DNA from: JAAXGI01 sp963579625
GTDB taxonomy: Bacteria > Gemmatimonadota > Gemmatimonadetes > Longimicrobiales > Gaopeijiaceae
NCBI GenBank assembly: GCA_963579625.1
Contig: CAUZHN010000032.1
Coordinates: 1 to 23,532, forward strand
DNA length: 23,532 bases
Direction: 5' to 3'
The notes beneath the pieces were generated by a model. That model ran no database searches, was not told the origin of the DNA, and was given only the letters and a program-made list of their open reading frames with translations. Shown piece by piece: positions 8,061-15,571 of this stretch (position 1 is the stretch's first letter; every line of letters starts with the position of its first letter). The position numbers were made by a program, and so were the translations under genes.

Positions 8061-10068
8061 GGCTTGGAACCGCTTCCCCGGAGTTGACGGGGAGGGCGTA
8101 AGCGACCACGTAGTCGCCTAGCCTCGTTTGAAGATCGCTGTGGCCTCCGGCATTGATCACGACGTACTGCCGGCCCCCGACGCGCGCGCGGTACGTCATA
8201 GGCGTAGCCTGTCCACCAGCGGGCAGCTTGTCGGACCAAAGTAGCTCACCGGTCTTTAGGTCGAACGCGCGAATGCGACTGTCTAGCGTCCCCGCTATAA
8301 ACACCAGTCCCCCGGCGATCAGAGGTCCCCCAAGGCTCGCCGAGCCCCACAAAGTGGGTGTGGGGAGACCTTTCGCAAGGTCGCTCAGGCCCCCCAGAGG
8401 TATTTCCCATTGGAGCTGGCCTGAACGGACATCGATCGCATGCAGGAGACCCCAGGGTGGCTTGATGCAAGGCAAGCCGATCGGTGACCAAAGCAGTTCC
8501 CGCTTCACCACGTAGGGTGTCGGCGCTTGCCGGTCAAGCAGGCCACCTCTAGTCAACGTGGTGACGGCCTCCTCAGCCTGCTCAACAGGAACTAGGGTTA
8601 GGACGTTGGCGGCTCGGTTGGTATTGGTCACCAGGAGTCCCGAGGATGGATCGTACGCCAACCCCCCCCACTCCATACCGCCGAAGAAGCTCGGGAACGT
8701 GATCGACCCCTGGAGACTGGGCGGTGTGAAGATGCCCTCGGACCTTACTGCCTCTATTCGACGGCGACAGGAGCGCCGATCCAGAGGCGTGAGTCCCCAG
8801 GCATCTTCGGGGGTCAAAGCTTCCGCATGCAGGGGCGCCGGTAGCACTGGCACGGGTTGGGTCGGCCACGCCTCCTCGCCAGGCACGTCGCTAGCGGGAA
8901 CAGGGCGCTCTTCGACCGGGAATAGCAACTCGCCCGTAAGTCGGTGGAAAAAGAACAGGTACCCCATCTTCGTGCTTTGAACCACAGTCGGGATCTCGAC
9001 ACCATCCCGATGGAGCGTGAAGAGAAGTGGCGGGGAAGGCAGGTCGTAATCCCAAAGGTCGTGGTGCACCATCTGATAGTGCCAAACGACCTCTCCTGTA
9101 GTGCCTCGCAGCGCCACCAGAGAATTGGCATAGCGGTTGTCGCCAGGTCTCCAACCGCCATAGTGGTCAGGGCTGGGGCTGCCGGTCGGGACGAACACCA
9201 GGTCGTTTTCTTCGTCTGCGGTGAGCGTGGCCCAGGCGTTACCTGCTCCCGGCGGTAAGTGAGTTCCGTTCTCGGGATTGTGGTCCATCTCCAACAGAGG
9301 CTCCCAAGACCAAAGTAGGGCACCGGTTCGTACGTTGAACCCTCGCACGACGCCGCTCGTTGCATCGGCAAACCTATTATCGAAGATGCTCGACCCGACG
9401 ACCACCACGTCCCTGAGAATCGCAGGCGGTGCAGTCTGCTTATACTGGCCTCGACGCCCCTCGATTCGCGCGACATCCGCACCGAGATCCAGCCACCCCT
9501 GGTCTCCGAACGCCTCACAGGGCCTCCCAGACAGGGCATCGAGGGAAAACAGACGAGCATCGAACGTCGCAAGAAAGACACGCTGCGCGCACTGCGCGCC
9601 TGGGGTCGCAAGCGAATCGGTCCATACTGAATGCCCACGCATCGTCACTTTGCCCTGAATGGAGTCCGACCGGTCAATGTGCGGGTCAAAGCTCCAGAGT
9701 TCCTCGCCGGTCTCAGGATCGAGCGCAAGTGCTCGACTAAACGGAGTGACAACGTGCAGAACCCCGTCAACCATGACTGGCGTAGACTGGAACGCCGTAG
9801 AAGCCTCGCCGTTCCCACCTTGGCTGACGTCTCCGGTTCGATGGATCCAGGCGACCTCGAGGTATCTGACATTGTCAGGCGTAATATCGCGAAGCTCTGA
9901 ACGGTGGTTTCCTGTAAATCCGTCAGGTGTGGGCCACTCGTGGGCTGGCTGGTTTGGTGGATCTGAGCGCCATCCGGCGTATTCGGCATCCGGAGGGAAC
10001 CATACCAGCCACGCCACGAGGCCTGCCGCCAAAAGCACGATCGCAACCGATGGACGCAACTTTTTCAC
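8053..10068 (-). CDS. Membrane-bound PQQ-dependent dehydrogenase (quinoprotein glucose/alcohol dehydrogenase-like)
   Basis: 671 aa from the GTG at 10068. An open frame continues upstream to 10404, but that part runs through the promoter-leader repeat and codes nonsense, so I start where a signal anchor begins (MKKLRPSVAIVLLAAGLVAWLVW). Eight-bladed propeller features follow: repeated GEELW/GEVVW/GQLQW/GELLW blade motifs, RGVVRGFN-type segments, HHDLWDYDLPSPPLL, and a C-terminal AGGQATPMTYRARVGGRQYVVINAGG typical of quinoprotein dehydrogenases. It oxidises a sugar or alcohol in the periplasm and passes electrons to quinone or a cytochrome; the substrate is unknown. No haem CxxCH is present. 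Ribosome site: an AGGAGG lies about 15 bases upstream, too far, but a short upstream frame ends with GTGA on this start, suggesting coupling. Confidence 0.88.
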   Translation of the reverse strand: MKKLRPSVAIVLLAAGLVAWLVWFPPDAEYAGWRSDPPNQPAHEWPTPDGFTGNHRSELRDITPDNVRYLEVAWIHRTGDVSQGGNGEASTAFQSTPVMVDGVLHVVTPFSRALALDPETGEELWSFDPHIDRSDSIQGKVTMRGHSVWTDSLATPGAQCAQRVFLATFDARLFSLDALSGRPCEAFGDQGWLDLGADVARIEGRRGQYKQTAPPAILRDVVVVGSSIFDNRFADATSGVVRGFNVRTGALLWSWEPLLEMDHNPENGTHLPPGAGNAWATLTADEENDLVFVPTGSPSPDHYGGWRPGDNRYANSLVALRGTTGEVVWHYQMVHHDLWDYDLPSPPLLFTLHRDGVEIPTVVQSTKMGYLFFFHRLTGELLFPVEERPVPASDVPGEEAWPTQPVPVLPAPLHAEALTPEDAWGLTPLDRRSCRRRIEAVRSEGIFTPPSLQGSITFPSFFGGMEWGGLAYDPSSGLLVTNTNRAANVLTLVPVEQAEEAVTTLTRGGLLDRQAPTPYVVKRELLWSPIGLPCIKPPWGLLHAIDVRSGQLQWEIPLGGLSDLAKGLPTPTLWGSASLGGPLIAGGLVFIAGTLDSRIRAFDLKTGELLWSDKLPAGGQATPMTYRARVGGRQYVVINAGGHSDLQTRLGDYVVAYALPVNSGEAVPSRE

Positions 10069-10112
10069 GGGGTTCGTGGGTGACCTCCTGGGGCGGGTGG
10101 TGCGGCAGTCAT
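10065..10112 (-). CDS. Possible 15-aa upstream frame coupled to the PQQ dehydrogenase
   Basis: MTAAPPAPGGHPRTP, whose TGA overlaps the GTG start of the dehydrogenase (GTGA). It begins just after the conserved leader of the repeat module and contains the AGGAGG that would otherwise be too distant to serve the main gene. There is no good ribosome site of its own. Speculative; it may simply be chance. Confidence 0.25.
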   Translation of the reverse strand: MTAAPPAPGGHPRTP

Positions 10113-10120
10113 AGGCCAGC

Positions 10121-10260
10121 GGTATTCTGCGCCTGGCCCCGCAAAACCGCAACGTAGACAAAAGCACCATAATCAGACGTGCAAAACAGTGTTGTATAGT
10201 CCATCGGTGGGTTCGGTAAAACAGAAGAGCGTGCCCGTGAACCAAGAGGGGACACCTCCA
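10121..10260 (-). promoter_or_regulatory. Promoter-leader module upstream of the PQQ dehydrogenase
   Basis: Minus strand: TTTACC (10220-10215), 16 bases, TATACA (10198-10193), then the shared ACACTGTTTTGCACGTC segment and a leader with TCTACGTTGCGG and TTGCGGGGCCAGG-like sequence also seen at 15446-15500 and 20790-20832. The upstream flank (GGTGTCCCCTCTTG) matches the copy at 18796-18865. The predicted start is about 120 bases before the gene. Confidence 0.65.
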
Positions 10261-10322
10261 CCACAACACCCGACTATCACAGTCACACTTGGCAGGAAGA
10301 GGCCGCGGAAGCTGAGGTGGCT

Positions 10323-10877
10323 CTACCGAACGTAGATCCCGATCCCGACCAATAATCGATGGGTAATACCGAACCTGTCCGCATCCAATAGACCATAGAA
10401 CCATCCACCGATTTGGTTTCTAACGAACGCAGATATGCCCGATGATGAAGCTATCTTGAGCCGGCCCTCCATGCCCAGGGTGAGTACCTCCTCCCCATTC
10501 GCACTGCTCCTAAATCCTGGGTCCGTTTCACTGAGGTCATCCTAAGCTAAGAAGCCAACACCGACATCTAACCCTAGTGCTGCTCTTTCTCCACCCATCA
10601 TCCACCGGAGGCCAACGCCTACGGAACCAAAGTTGCGATGGAGGTCGTCTGAGGCTACTGGGAAATCGGTTCTCGCTAAAGTCAAGAACAACCCATGGGA
10701 GATGGGTCCACCGCGTGACAGAAAAGATAAAAATGAAACACTAGGGCCAACTTCGAGAGCGGTAGTATGCCCAAGATCAAAAAGGACCGTAGGGTGAACC
10801 GACCACTCAAGAGATTGCGCAGAACCCATGAACGGAGTGGTGATGCTGACCAATGCAATCCAAGCTATCTGTTTCAT
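10323..10877 (-). pseudogene. Outer-membrane beta-barrel-like protein interrupted by an in-frame TAG
   Basis: The ATG at 10877 opens a classical signal peptide (MKQIAWIALVSITTPFMGSAQS), followed by alternating hydrophobic/polar strands with Gly and aromatic residues (for example GSVGVGLRWMM and LGLDVGVGFLA). TAG at 10544-10542 then stops the frame, but the same frame continues without shift for 72 codons (DDLSETDPGF..., then strands ISAFVRNQIGGWFYGLL and HRLLVGIGIYVR) to TAG at 10325-10323. The barrel-like C-terminal strand lies beyond the internal stop. The whole would be about 184 aa. Either a recent nonsense mutation, a sequencing error, or readthrough. GGGAG lies 4 bases before the ATG. 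No specific family recognised; it lies downstream of the M24 peptidase. Confidence 0.6.
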
Positions 10878-10992
10878 GAAGCTCCCAGATTCCCCTCTCA
10901 TGAAGCGGTATATATCTCGGTTGACCTCTTGGGGTACTGCAGTGGTTGTACTGAACTCCGTCCACACAGGGTAAGAACCATTGGCGCCGTTT

Positions 10993-12279
10993 CTAGTGAT
11001 CCCAATCCCCGAAGGGATCTTCCAAGGACGGGCTCTGGGGGGTGAATAGCTCGGCACCACTGTCGGTGATATACATGCAGTCCTCTAGCCGAACCCCGAA
11101 CTCACCGGGGACGTAGATCCCAGGCTCGTCACTGAACACATTCCCAGCGATCAGCGGCGTGCGGTTCCCCTTCACCAGGTAGGGCCACTCATGCCCGTCC
11201 ATCCCGATCCCATGACCAACCCGGTGAGTGAAGTACGTGTATCCCGGACCGTAGCCAGCGTCCTCGATCACCTTCCGAGCTGCCGCGTCGACATCCTCGG
11301 GCAACACACCCGGACCCGCCGCATAGTACGCGGCGGTCTGGGCCTCGAGCTCGATGTCAAAACGCTCTCTCATGATATCGGAAGGCTGACCAAGCACGAA
11401 GGTGCGACTCATGTCTGAACGGTATCCCTCGACCCCACATCCCCCGTCGATGAGCAGAATGGTGCCCTCACGGATCACTTGGGGAGTGATCGAGCCATGG
11501 GGTAACGCAGACCACTCACCAGTCTGCACGCTGGCTGAACCAGAAAAGCCGAGGCGCTGATGTGCTGAGCTTATGAGGCCGCCCACGTCACCCTGGGTCA
11601 TCCCCTCTTCCATCGCTAGGTACGCCGCCTTGTACGCGGTGAGTGTTACTTCGTTGGCGAGTGTCATGAGCTCGAGCTCGTGCGCGTCCTTTACGCCGCG
11701 GCATCCGCCGGTCACCAGTGTAGCATCAACCACATCGATCGCGGGTGCCGCGAGTGCGATACCGTTGCTGAACCGGAACTGCAGGGTCTCCTCAGCACCG
11801 ATCCTACCGGTCTTGATCCCACGATCTCCCAACCCTTGAGCCACCCGCTCATACGGGCTCTCGTGCTCCTCCCATGTATATACCTGAGACCCACCCAACG
11901 GGCCGAGCGCGAGTTGCTCTCTCGCTCGATCTTCCTCGAATGCGGGGCATACCACGAAAGCGTCGCCTTGGAGGGGGATCACAACGGTGAAGAGTCGTTC
12001 ACCTCCACCCCAACGGATATTCGTGAAGTAGACCATTGAAGTACCACCGCAGAGGGCGAGGCCGCTGAGTCCTTGCTCGTGCATAAGCTGTTTGGCATTC
12101 TCGACCCGTGCCGCACGCTCGTTCGTCGTGATGGGATGTGCTCGGTCTGCCCAAGATTCCAACCGGGCGATCGAAGGAGGGAGTGCCTCTCCGGACGCCT
12201 CGGTCGGCTCGCATCCTGACAGCGTCAAACCTGCAGCGGCAGCGGTGGACGTTTCTAGGAAGTGACGTCTTGAGATCAT
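10993..12279 (-). CDS. M24 family metallopeptidase (Xaa-Pro aminopeptidase-like), Tat-exported lipoprotein
   Basis: 428 aa. The N-terminus is a twin-arginine leader (ISRRHFLE, Arg4-Arg5) ending in a lipobox (LSGC, Cys23). The creatinase-like N-terminal domain spans about 50-190 and the pita-bread catalytic domain about 200-405. All five metal ligands are visible: Asp278 (LLIDGG), Asp289 (SDMSR), His356 (RVGHGIG), Glu385 (SDEPGIY) and Glu399 (VRLED). It probably trims N-terminal residues before proline, or related substrates, in the periplasm or at a membrane surface. GGAG lies 8 bases before the ATG. The ATG overlaps the TGA of a short upstream frame (ATGA). Confidence 0.92.
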   Translation of the reverse strand: MISRRHFLETSTAAAAGLTLSGCEPTEASGEALPPSIARLESWADRAHPITTNERAARVENAKQLMHEQGLSGLALCGGTSMVYFTNIRWGGGERLFTVVIPLQGDAFVVCPAFEEDRAREQLALGPLGGSQVYTWEEHESPYERVAQGLGDRGIKTGRIGAEETLQFRFSNGIALAAPAIDVVDATLVTGGCRGVKDAHELELMTLANEVTLTAYKAAYLAMEEGMTQGDVGGLISSAHQRLGFSGSASVQTGEWSALPHGSITPQVIREGTILLIDGGCGVEGYRSDMSRTFVLGQPSDIMRERFDIELEAQTAAYYAAGPGVLPEDVDAAARKVIEDAGYGPGYTYFTHRVGHGIGMDGHEWPYLVKGNRTPLIAGNVFSDEPGIYVPGEFGVRLEDCMYITDSGAELFTPQSPSLEDPFGDWDH

Positions 12280-12428
12280 TCGTGTAACTCCAGAACTGGG
12301 CGCCTCGCGATGCCGGATGGATTCTGGCTGGGATCATAACCTCGCAAAGGCGCTTTCAGCGACGCCTGTGATGTGTGCCGACTCGCACCATTTCCGCCCC
12401 CTACTGGCTGGTGACAGAGGGTGGTCAT
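12276..12428 (-). CDS. Possible 50-aa upstream frame overlapping the M24 peptidase start
   Basis: Starts MTTLCHQPVGGG after the leader of the promoter module and ends with TGA overlapping the peptidase ATG. The product is polar, with no recognisable domain, and codon usage is unremarkable. No convincing ribosome site. Listed because similar frames follow the same leader at other loci. Confidence 0.22.
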   Translation of the reverse strand: MTTLCHQPVGGGNGASRHTSQASLKAPLRGYDPSQNPSGIARRPVLELHE

Positions 12429-12438
12429 TGGCAGATAC

Positions 12439-12535
12439 GCTTTCCCGCAGAAGATCCACAACCGATTCGGGAGCACCACGCCGGACGCACAAAACAGTGC
12501 TCTATAAAGCAGCGGTGGGTACGGTGAAATAGGTG
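12439..12535 (-). promoter_or_regulatory. Promoter-leader module upstream of the M24 peptidase
   Basis: Minus strand: TTCACC (12528-12523), 16 bases, TATAGA (12506-12501), then GCACTGTTTTGTGCGTCCGG and CGTGGTGCTCCCG. It shares TTTCACCG and CCCACCGCTG with the copies at 16828 and 19548. Its distance to the gene (about 215 bases) is the longest of the set. Confidence 0.62.
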
Positions 12536-12540
12536 CAGAA

Positions 12541-12729
12541 CTATTTCCTCAAAGCAGTTCTTACTGGTCTGATTGCTATGACTAAAATAGAGACCGCAAA
12601 CCAAACCCAATGGGTGCTCATTACCCAGTCTGCAAATCCTTTCCAAACTGAAACCCAAAATAAAGTAGCTAGAAAAACAGATAGTTTGATCAATGTTACA
12701 TTCCAGAAATCAAAATTCTTAAGATTCAT
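12541..12729 (-). CDS. Small membrane protein, 62 aa, AT-rich
   Basis: ATG at 12729 preceded by GAGGGGGG about 7 bases upstream. The product begins MNLKNFDFWNVTLIKLSVFL; hydrophobic segments at about 10-30 and 40-54 are separated by KGFADWVMSTHWVW, and the end is basic (RPVRTALRK). The DFW...IKL...VF opening and central STHWxWF resemble a recurrent class of short uncharacterised membrane proteins (pattern memory, not a search). GC is 27-45% in the lines covering it, far below the flanking genes. It has its own class 2 promoter module about 100 bases upstream. Divergent from the desaturase gene. Confidence 0.65.
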   Translation of the reverse strand: MNLKNFDFWNVTLIKLSVFLATLFWVSVWKGFADWVMSTHWVWFAVSILVIAIRPVRTALRK

Positions 12730-12814
12730 TTTCGATTCCCCCCTCGTGTAGTGACTCGAAAATTTTGCAGAAACTTTTTTGGAGCTTGGGATTCCTAGTC
12801 CAATCTGAAATTAA

Positions 12815-12880
12815 AAAATCTCCTGAGCAAAATACTGTTTATAGGTGGAGCAATCGGGGTGGGCAAAAAGAGGGTGCCCC
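12815..12880 (-). promoter_or_regulatory. Class 2 promoter module upstream of the 62-aa membrane protein
   Basis: Minus strand: TTGCCC (12866-12861), 17 bases, TATAAA (12843-12838), followed by CAGTATTTTGCTCAGGAGA. The -10 and the following 25 bases nearly match the copy at 4130-4160. The 283 bases between the small gene and the desaturase otherwise hold nothing I can identify; the desaturase promoter is not obvious. Confidence 0.6.
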
Positions 12881-13012
12881 CGGGTACTGGTTCTGGGGTG
12901 CACCAAACTGCAGAGTCTCATATCATGCACGCATGAGTCCAGGATCCACTTCCAACATTCTTACTGGCGTAGCGGGGGAATACTTCGTTGCGGGTGAACT
13001 TTTGAGGCGCGA

Positions 13013-14104
13013 ATGGATCGCATCACTTCCGATAGCTCTGGGCGTGAAGTTCAGTTGATGGGACATCTAGAGGAAGGAGAGTCACGAGAGGCGTTGAGGC
13101 GATGGAGTGAAATCCTGCGTCCGTATGGAGGTGCAGATGTCCGCCGGAGCATGATCCAGCTTCTTACTTCGGCTCCGCCCTTCTTTCTCTGCTGGTACGC
13201 CTCTTACCGAGCCCTGTCGTTCAGCTACTGGCTCTCCCTGGTGTTGGCTATCCCCACGGCAGGTTTTCTCCTGAGACTCTTCGTGATCCAGCACGACTGC
13301 GGTCACGGATCGTTCTTGAAGTCCCAGAAGACGGCGAATCGTATCGGGTTTTGGCTCGGTGTCCTGACAATGACGCCATACCACTATTGGCGGAGAACCC
13401 ATGCCCACCACCATGCCCACTCCGGTAATTTGGGCTTCAGGGGCTTCGGCGATATCGACGTGATCACCGTGAGCGAATACTACGGCAAGCCGTTCCTCGG
13501 ACGACTCGGTTACCGGGCCTACCGGCATCCGGTCGTCATGTTGGGGCTGGGGGGATTATTCCAGTTCGTCCTCAAACACCGCTTCCCGTGGGACACTCCG
13601 AGAAATTGGAGGCGCGAATGGCGCAGCGTCTCGAAGATGAACGGGGTTCTAGCGGCTATCCTCCTCTTCATGTGGCTCACGATCGGCCTAAAGACGTTCG
13701 TCCTCGTGCATCTGCCGGTCCTGTTCCTCACCGTTTCGGTAGGAGTGTGGTTGTTTTATGTGCAACACCAATTCGAGGACACGTATTGGCGAGAGCACGA
13801 AGATTGGGCGTACGTCGACGCGGGACTGAAGGGCAGTTCACATCTCGTACTGCCGAAACTGTTACAGTGGTTCACCGCAAGCATCGGAATCCATCATCTA
13901 CATCACCTGAATACGAAGATCCCGAACTACCGGCTTCAGGAATGCCTGGATGCGAATCCAAAGCTCCAACAGGTAACCAGGTTAACCATCTGGGACGCAA
14001 TCAAGACACTCAAATTGTCGCTCTGGCACGAGGGTTCCCGAAGGCTGGTAAGCTTCAGAGACGCGAAGAACCTGGCTACCCCCCGACCCGCGCGTCCAAG
14101 ATAA
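13013..14104 (+). CDS. Membrane fatty-acid desaturase (acyl-lipid delta-12/omega-6 type)
   Basis: 363 aa. The three histidine boxes of the di-iron desaturases are intact: HDCGH at 94-98, HAHHH at 130-134 (HxxHH form) and HHLHH at 294-298 (HxxHH form). Hydrophobic pairs flank them (about 52-92, 112-122, 211-250). The spacing and the HDCGHGS first box fit the DesA/FAD2-like group that introduces double bonds into membrane-lipid acyl chains, using an external electron donor. Start ATG 13013 has GAGG 5 bases upstream; an internal ATG at 13058 has a poorer site. It stands alone on the plus strand between minus-strand genes. The exact regiospecificity is inference. Confidence 0.92.
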   Translation: MDRITSDSSGREVQLMGHLEEGESREALRRWSEILRPYGGADVRRSMIQLLTSAPPFFLCWYASYRALSFSYWLSLVLAIPTAGFLLRLFVIQHDCGHGSFLKSQKTANRIGFWLGVLTMTPYHYWRRTHAHHHAHSGNLGFRGFGDIDVITVSEYYGKPFLGRLGYRAYRHPVVMLGLGGLFQFVLKHRFPWDTPRNWRREWRSVSKMNGVLAAILLFMWLTIGLKTFVLVHLPVLFLTVSVGVWLFYVQHQFEDTYWREHEDWAYVDAGLKGSSHLVLPKLLQWFTASIGIHHLHHLNTKIPNYRLQECLDANPKLQQVTRLTIWDAIKTLKLSLWHEGSRRLVSFRDAKNLATPRPARPR

Positions 14105-14202
14105 AACCAAGTGCGTTACGTGCATCAATCGACTCAACAAACCTCTCACTCATATTTTGGAGACCCTTCTTATGAGATCGACCGGGGGATGATCGCTCCT
14201 GA

Positions 14203-15375
14203 TCATTCCTTTGACGAACCGGCCTGGGTCAGGGCCAGTACGGCGAACGCTGTGGCCGCGTCGGCCATGAAGCGCCCCCTGTCGGATGTGGGATCTCGCT
14301 CTGTGTTGAGTGAGGTGGCGGACCACTGGCCGCCGTTCGGATCCTGGTTCTGCACCAACCAGGCGAGGGCTCTACTCAGATTCTCCTGGTCGGGCGACAC
14401 ACCGGCCTTTTGCAAAACGAAGGTGATTAACCCGGTGGCGTATCCATCGCTCCCGGGATGGGGAGAGAATCCATCCTGCCCTTCCCATGGTCCCAGGGAA
14501 GTGAGGCTCCAGCCCCCGTCTCTGTTTTGCAGGCGCATGACGTCACCGATGAGGGACTCGTCTTGATCCGGTGTCAGAAGATCCGAGAGTTCGCTGGAAG
14601 CCCAAAGCAGCATGACTCGGTCCAGTGTCAGGCGGCTTTCCAAACCCCGCTGGAGATACGCACTGAGCGACACCACATGCTCCTGGATTCCCGGCGAAGT
14701 CGCGTAGTCGTTCGGTGCCACCCCGACCGCAACGGCTGCGAGGGCAGCTCCGAAGTAAGCCGCCCCTTCTGATTCCCAAGGGGCTAGTCCGAAGTACAGC
14801 CACGCCCAACCACCGGCTCCTTCTCCTCGGGTGAACTGAAGTTTCCACAGATTCTCGAACGCCTGTCGAGTTTCGCTAGCCAGCTGTCCCTCTCGGGCGT
14901 CACGACTGGATAGGATCAGCGCGTTCAGGATGGCTTCGGTCCCCCTCGATTCACTGGTTTTGGGGAGGCCCACTGTCTGATCCTGGTAGTATGGGTCCAC
15001 TTCGTTCCACAACACCACTCGCTTGCTAACGTCCGCCAACAAGTCTGCCTCTGGAATGGTCGGGCCGGTTTCCCCAAGTGGTGAGCGTAGCGCGGAACGA
15101 GCCAACGCATACGGTAGCGTAGTATGGCACGAGACGCAGGACGTATCATGGTCGCGGGCCGCATTGGGCCAAGTCCTCCACCAGACTTGTCGTCCGTCCA
15201 GGTAGTCGGCGGCGGCTGCCTGATTCCACTCGGCTGCCAGAGCAGGCCATCTCTGCGATTCGACCGGGGAAGGTACGAGGGCAAAGCATATTCCCATTAA
15301 GCATGCCAGGGTGGGCGGCGGCCCCACGATAGACCAGAGGAGGTGCCTCTGCGAATTCTCGGTGAGACTGATCAT
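14203..15375 (-). CDS. Exported alpha/alpha-toroid (prenyltransferase/squalene-cyclase-like) protein with c-type haem motif
   Basis: 390 aa. A hydrophobic N-terminal segment (about 11-35) should direct export. CVSCH at 80-84 is a c-type haem attachment site, preceded by a Trp-rich stretch (QVWWRTW). From about residue 145 the chain shows helix-pair repeats with QW-type motifs: KLQFTRGEGAGGW (178-190), QNRDGGW (283-289) and QNQDPNGGQW (342-351), as in squalene cyclase and prenyltransferase toroids. The cyclase catalytic DxDD motif is not seen, so this is probably not a terpene cyclase; a redox or structural role is possible. AGG precedes the ATG. A 19-aa upstream frame ends 3 bases before the start. 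The stop is 98 bases from the convergent desaturase gene. Confidence 0.75.
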   Translation of the reverse strand: MISLTENSQRHLLWSIVGPPPTLACLMGICFALVPSPVESQRWPALAAEWNQAAAADYLDGRQVWWRTWPNAARDHDTSCVSCHTTLPYALARSALRSPLGETGPTIPEADLLADVSKRVVLWNEVDPYYQDQTVGLPKTSESRGTEAILNALILSSRDAREGQLASETRQAFENLWKLQFTRGEGAGGWAWLYFGLAPWESEGAAYFGAALAAVAVGVAPNDYATSPGIQEHVVSLSAYLQRGLESRLTLDRVMLLWASSELSDLLTPDQDESLIGDVMRLQNRDGGWSLTSLGPWEGQDGFSPHPGSDGYATGLITFVLQKAGVSPDQENLSRALAWLVQNQDPNGGQWSATSLNTERDPTSDRGRFMADAATAFAVLALTQAGSSKE

Positions 15376-15378
15376 GGC

Positions 15379-15438
15379 CTACCCGATGGGATGAGAGTGT
15401 CGCGTGAGCAAACTCATGCGGAGGCGGTAGCGCGTCAT
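15379..15438 (-). CDS. Possible 19-aa upstream frame before the toroid protein
   Basis: MTRYRLRMSLLTRHSHPIG with TAG three bases before the main ATG. An AGGTTTAGG stretch just upstream could serve as ribosome site. It begins directly after the conserved GGGGCAGG-type leader end, at the same relative place where the MBL gene at 20786 starts. Speculative. Confidence 0.28.
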   Translation of the reverse strand: MTRYRLRMSLLTRHSHPIG

Positions 15439-15445
15439 GACCTAA

Positions 15446-15560
15446 ACCTGCCCCTGGACCCCGCAGGACCGCAACTCATCCGGGAGCACCACACCGGACG
15501 CACAAAACAGTGTTGTAATAGGTGCTCTAGGAGCGGATGTCACTGCAAAGAGGGAGCCAG
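15446..15560 (-). promoter_or_regulatory. Promoter-leader module (class 2 core, full leader) upstream of the toroid protein
   Basis: Minus strand: GTGACA (15543-15538), 17 bases, TATTAC (15520-15515), then AACACTGTTTTGTGCGTCCG, TGTGGTGCTCCCGG and the leader end GTTGCGGTCCTGCGGGG. The upstream half matches 18820-18865, the leader end matches 20790-20832, so this copy links the variants. Confidence 0.62.
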
Positions 15561-15571
15561 GGGTGTTGGGC

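Noticed and set aside
10069..10404. N-terminal extension of the PQQ dehydrogenase frame up to 10404
   Set aside because: It runs through the promoter-leader module and part of the beta-barrel gene, and its translation (HRWTIQHCF-like) reappears from another module copy at 12.5 kb, so it is a repeat artefact.
12765..13058. 97-aa plus-strand frame before the desaturase
   Set aside because: It crosses the class 2 module, overlaps the desaturase start in another frame and shows no domain or ribosome site.
14183..14205. Possible terminator hairpin (ATGATC, 6 bases, GATCAT) between desaturase and toroid protein
   Set aside because: The stem is only six AT-rich pairs, it has no T-run on either strand, and it includes the stop codon of the minus-strand gene.
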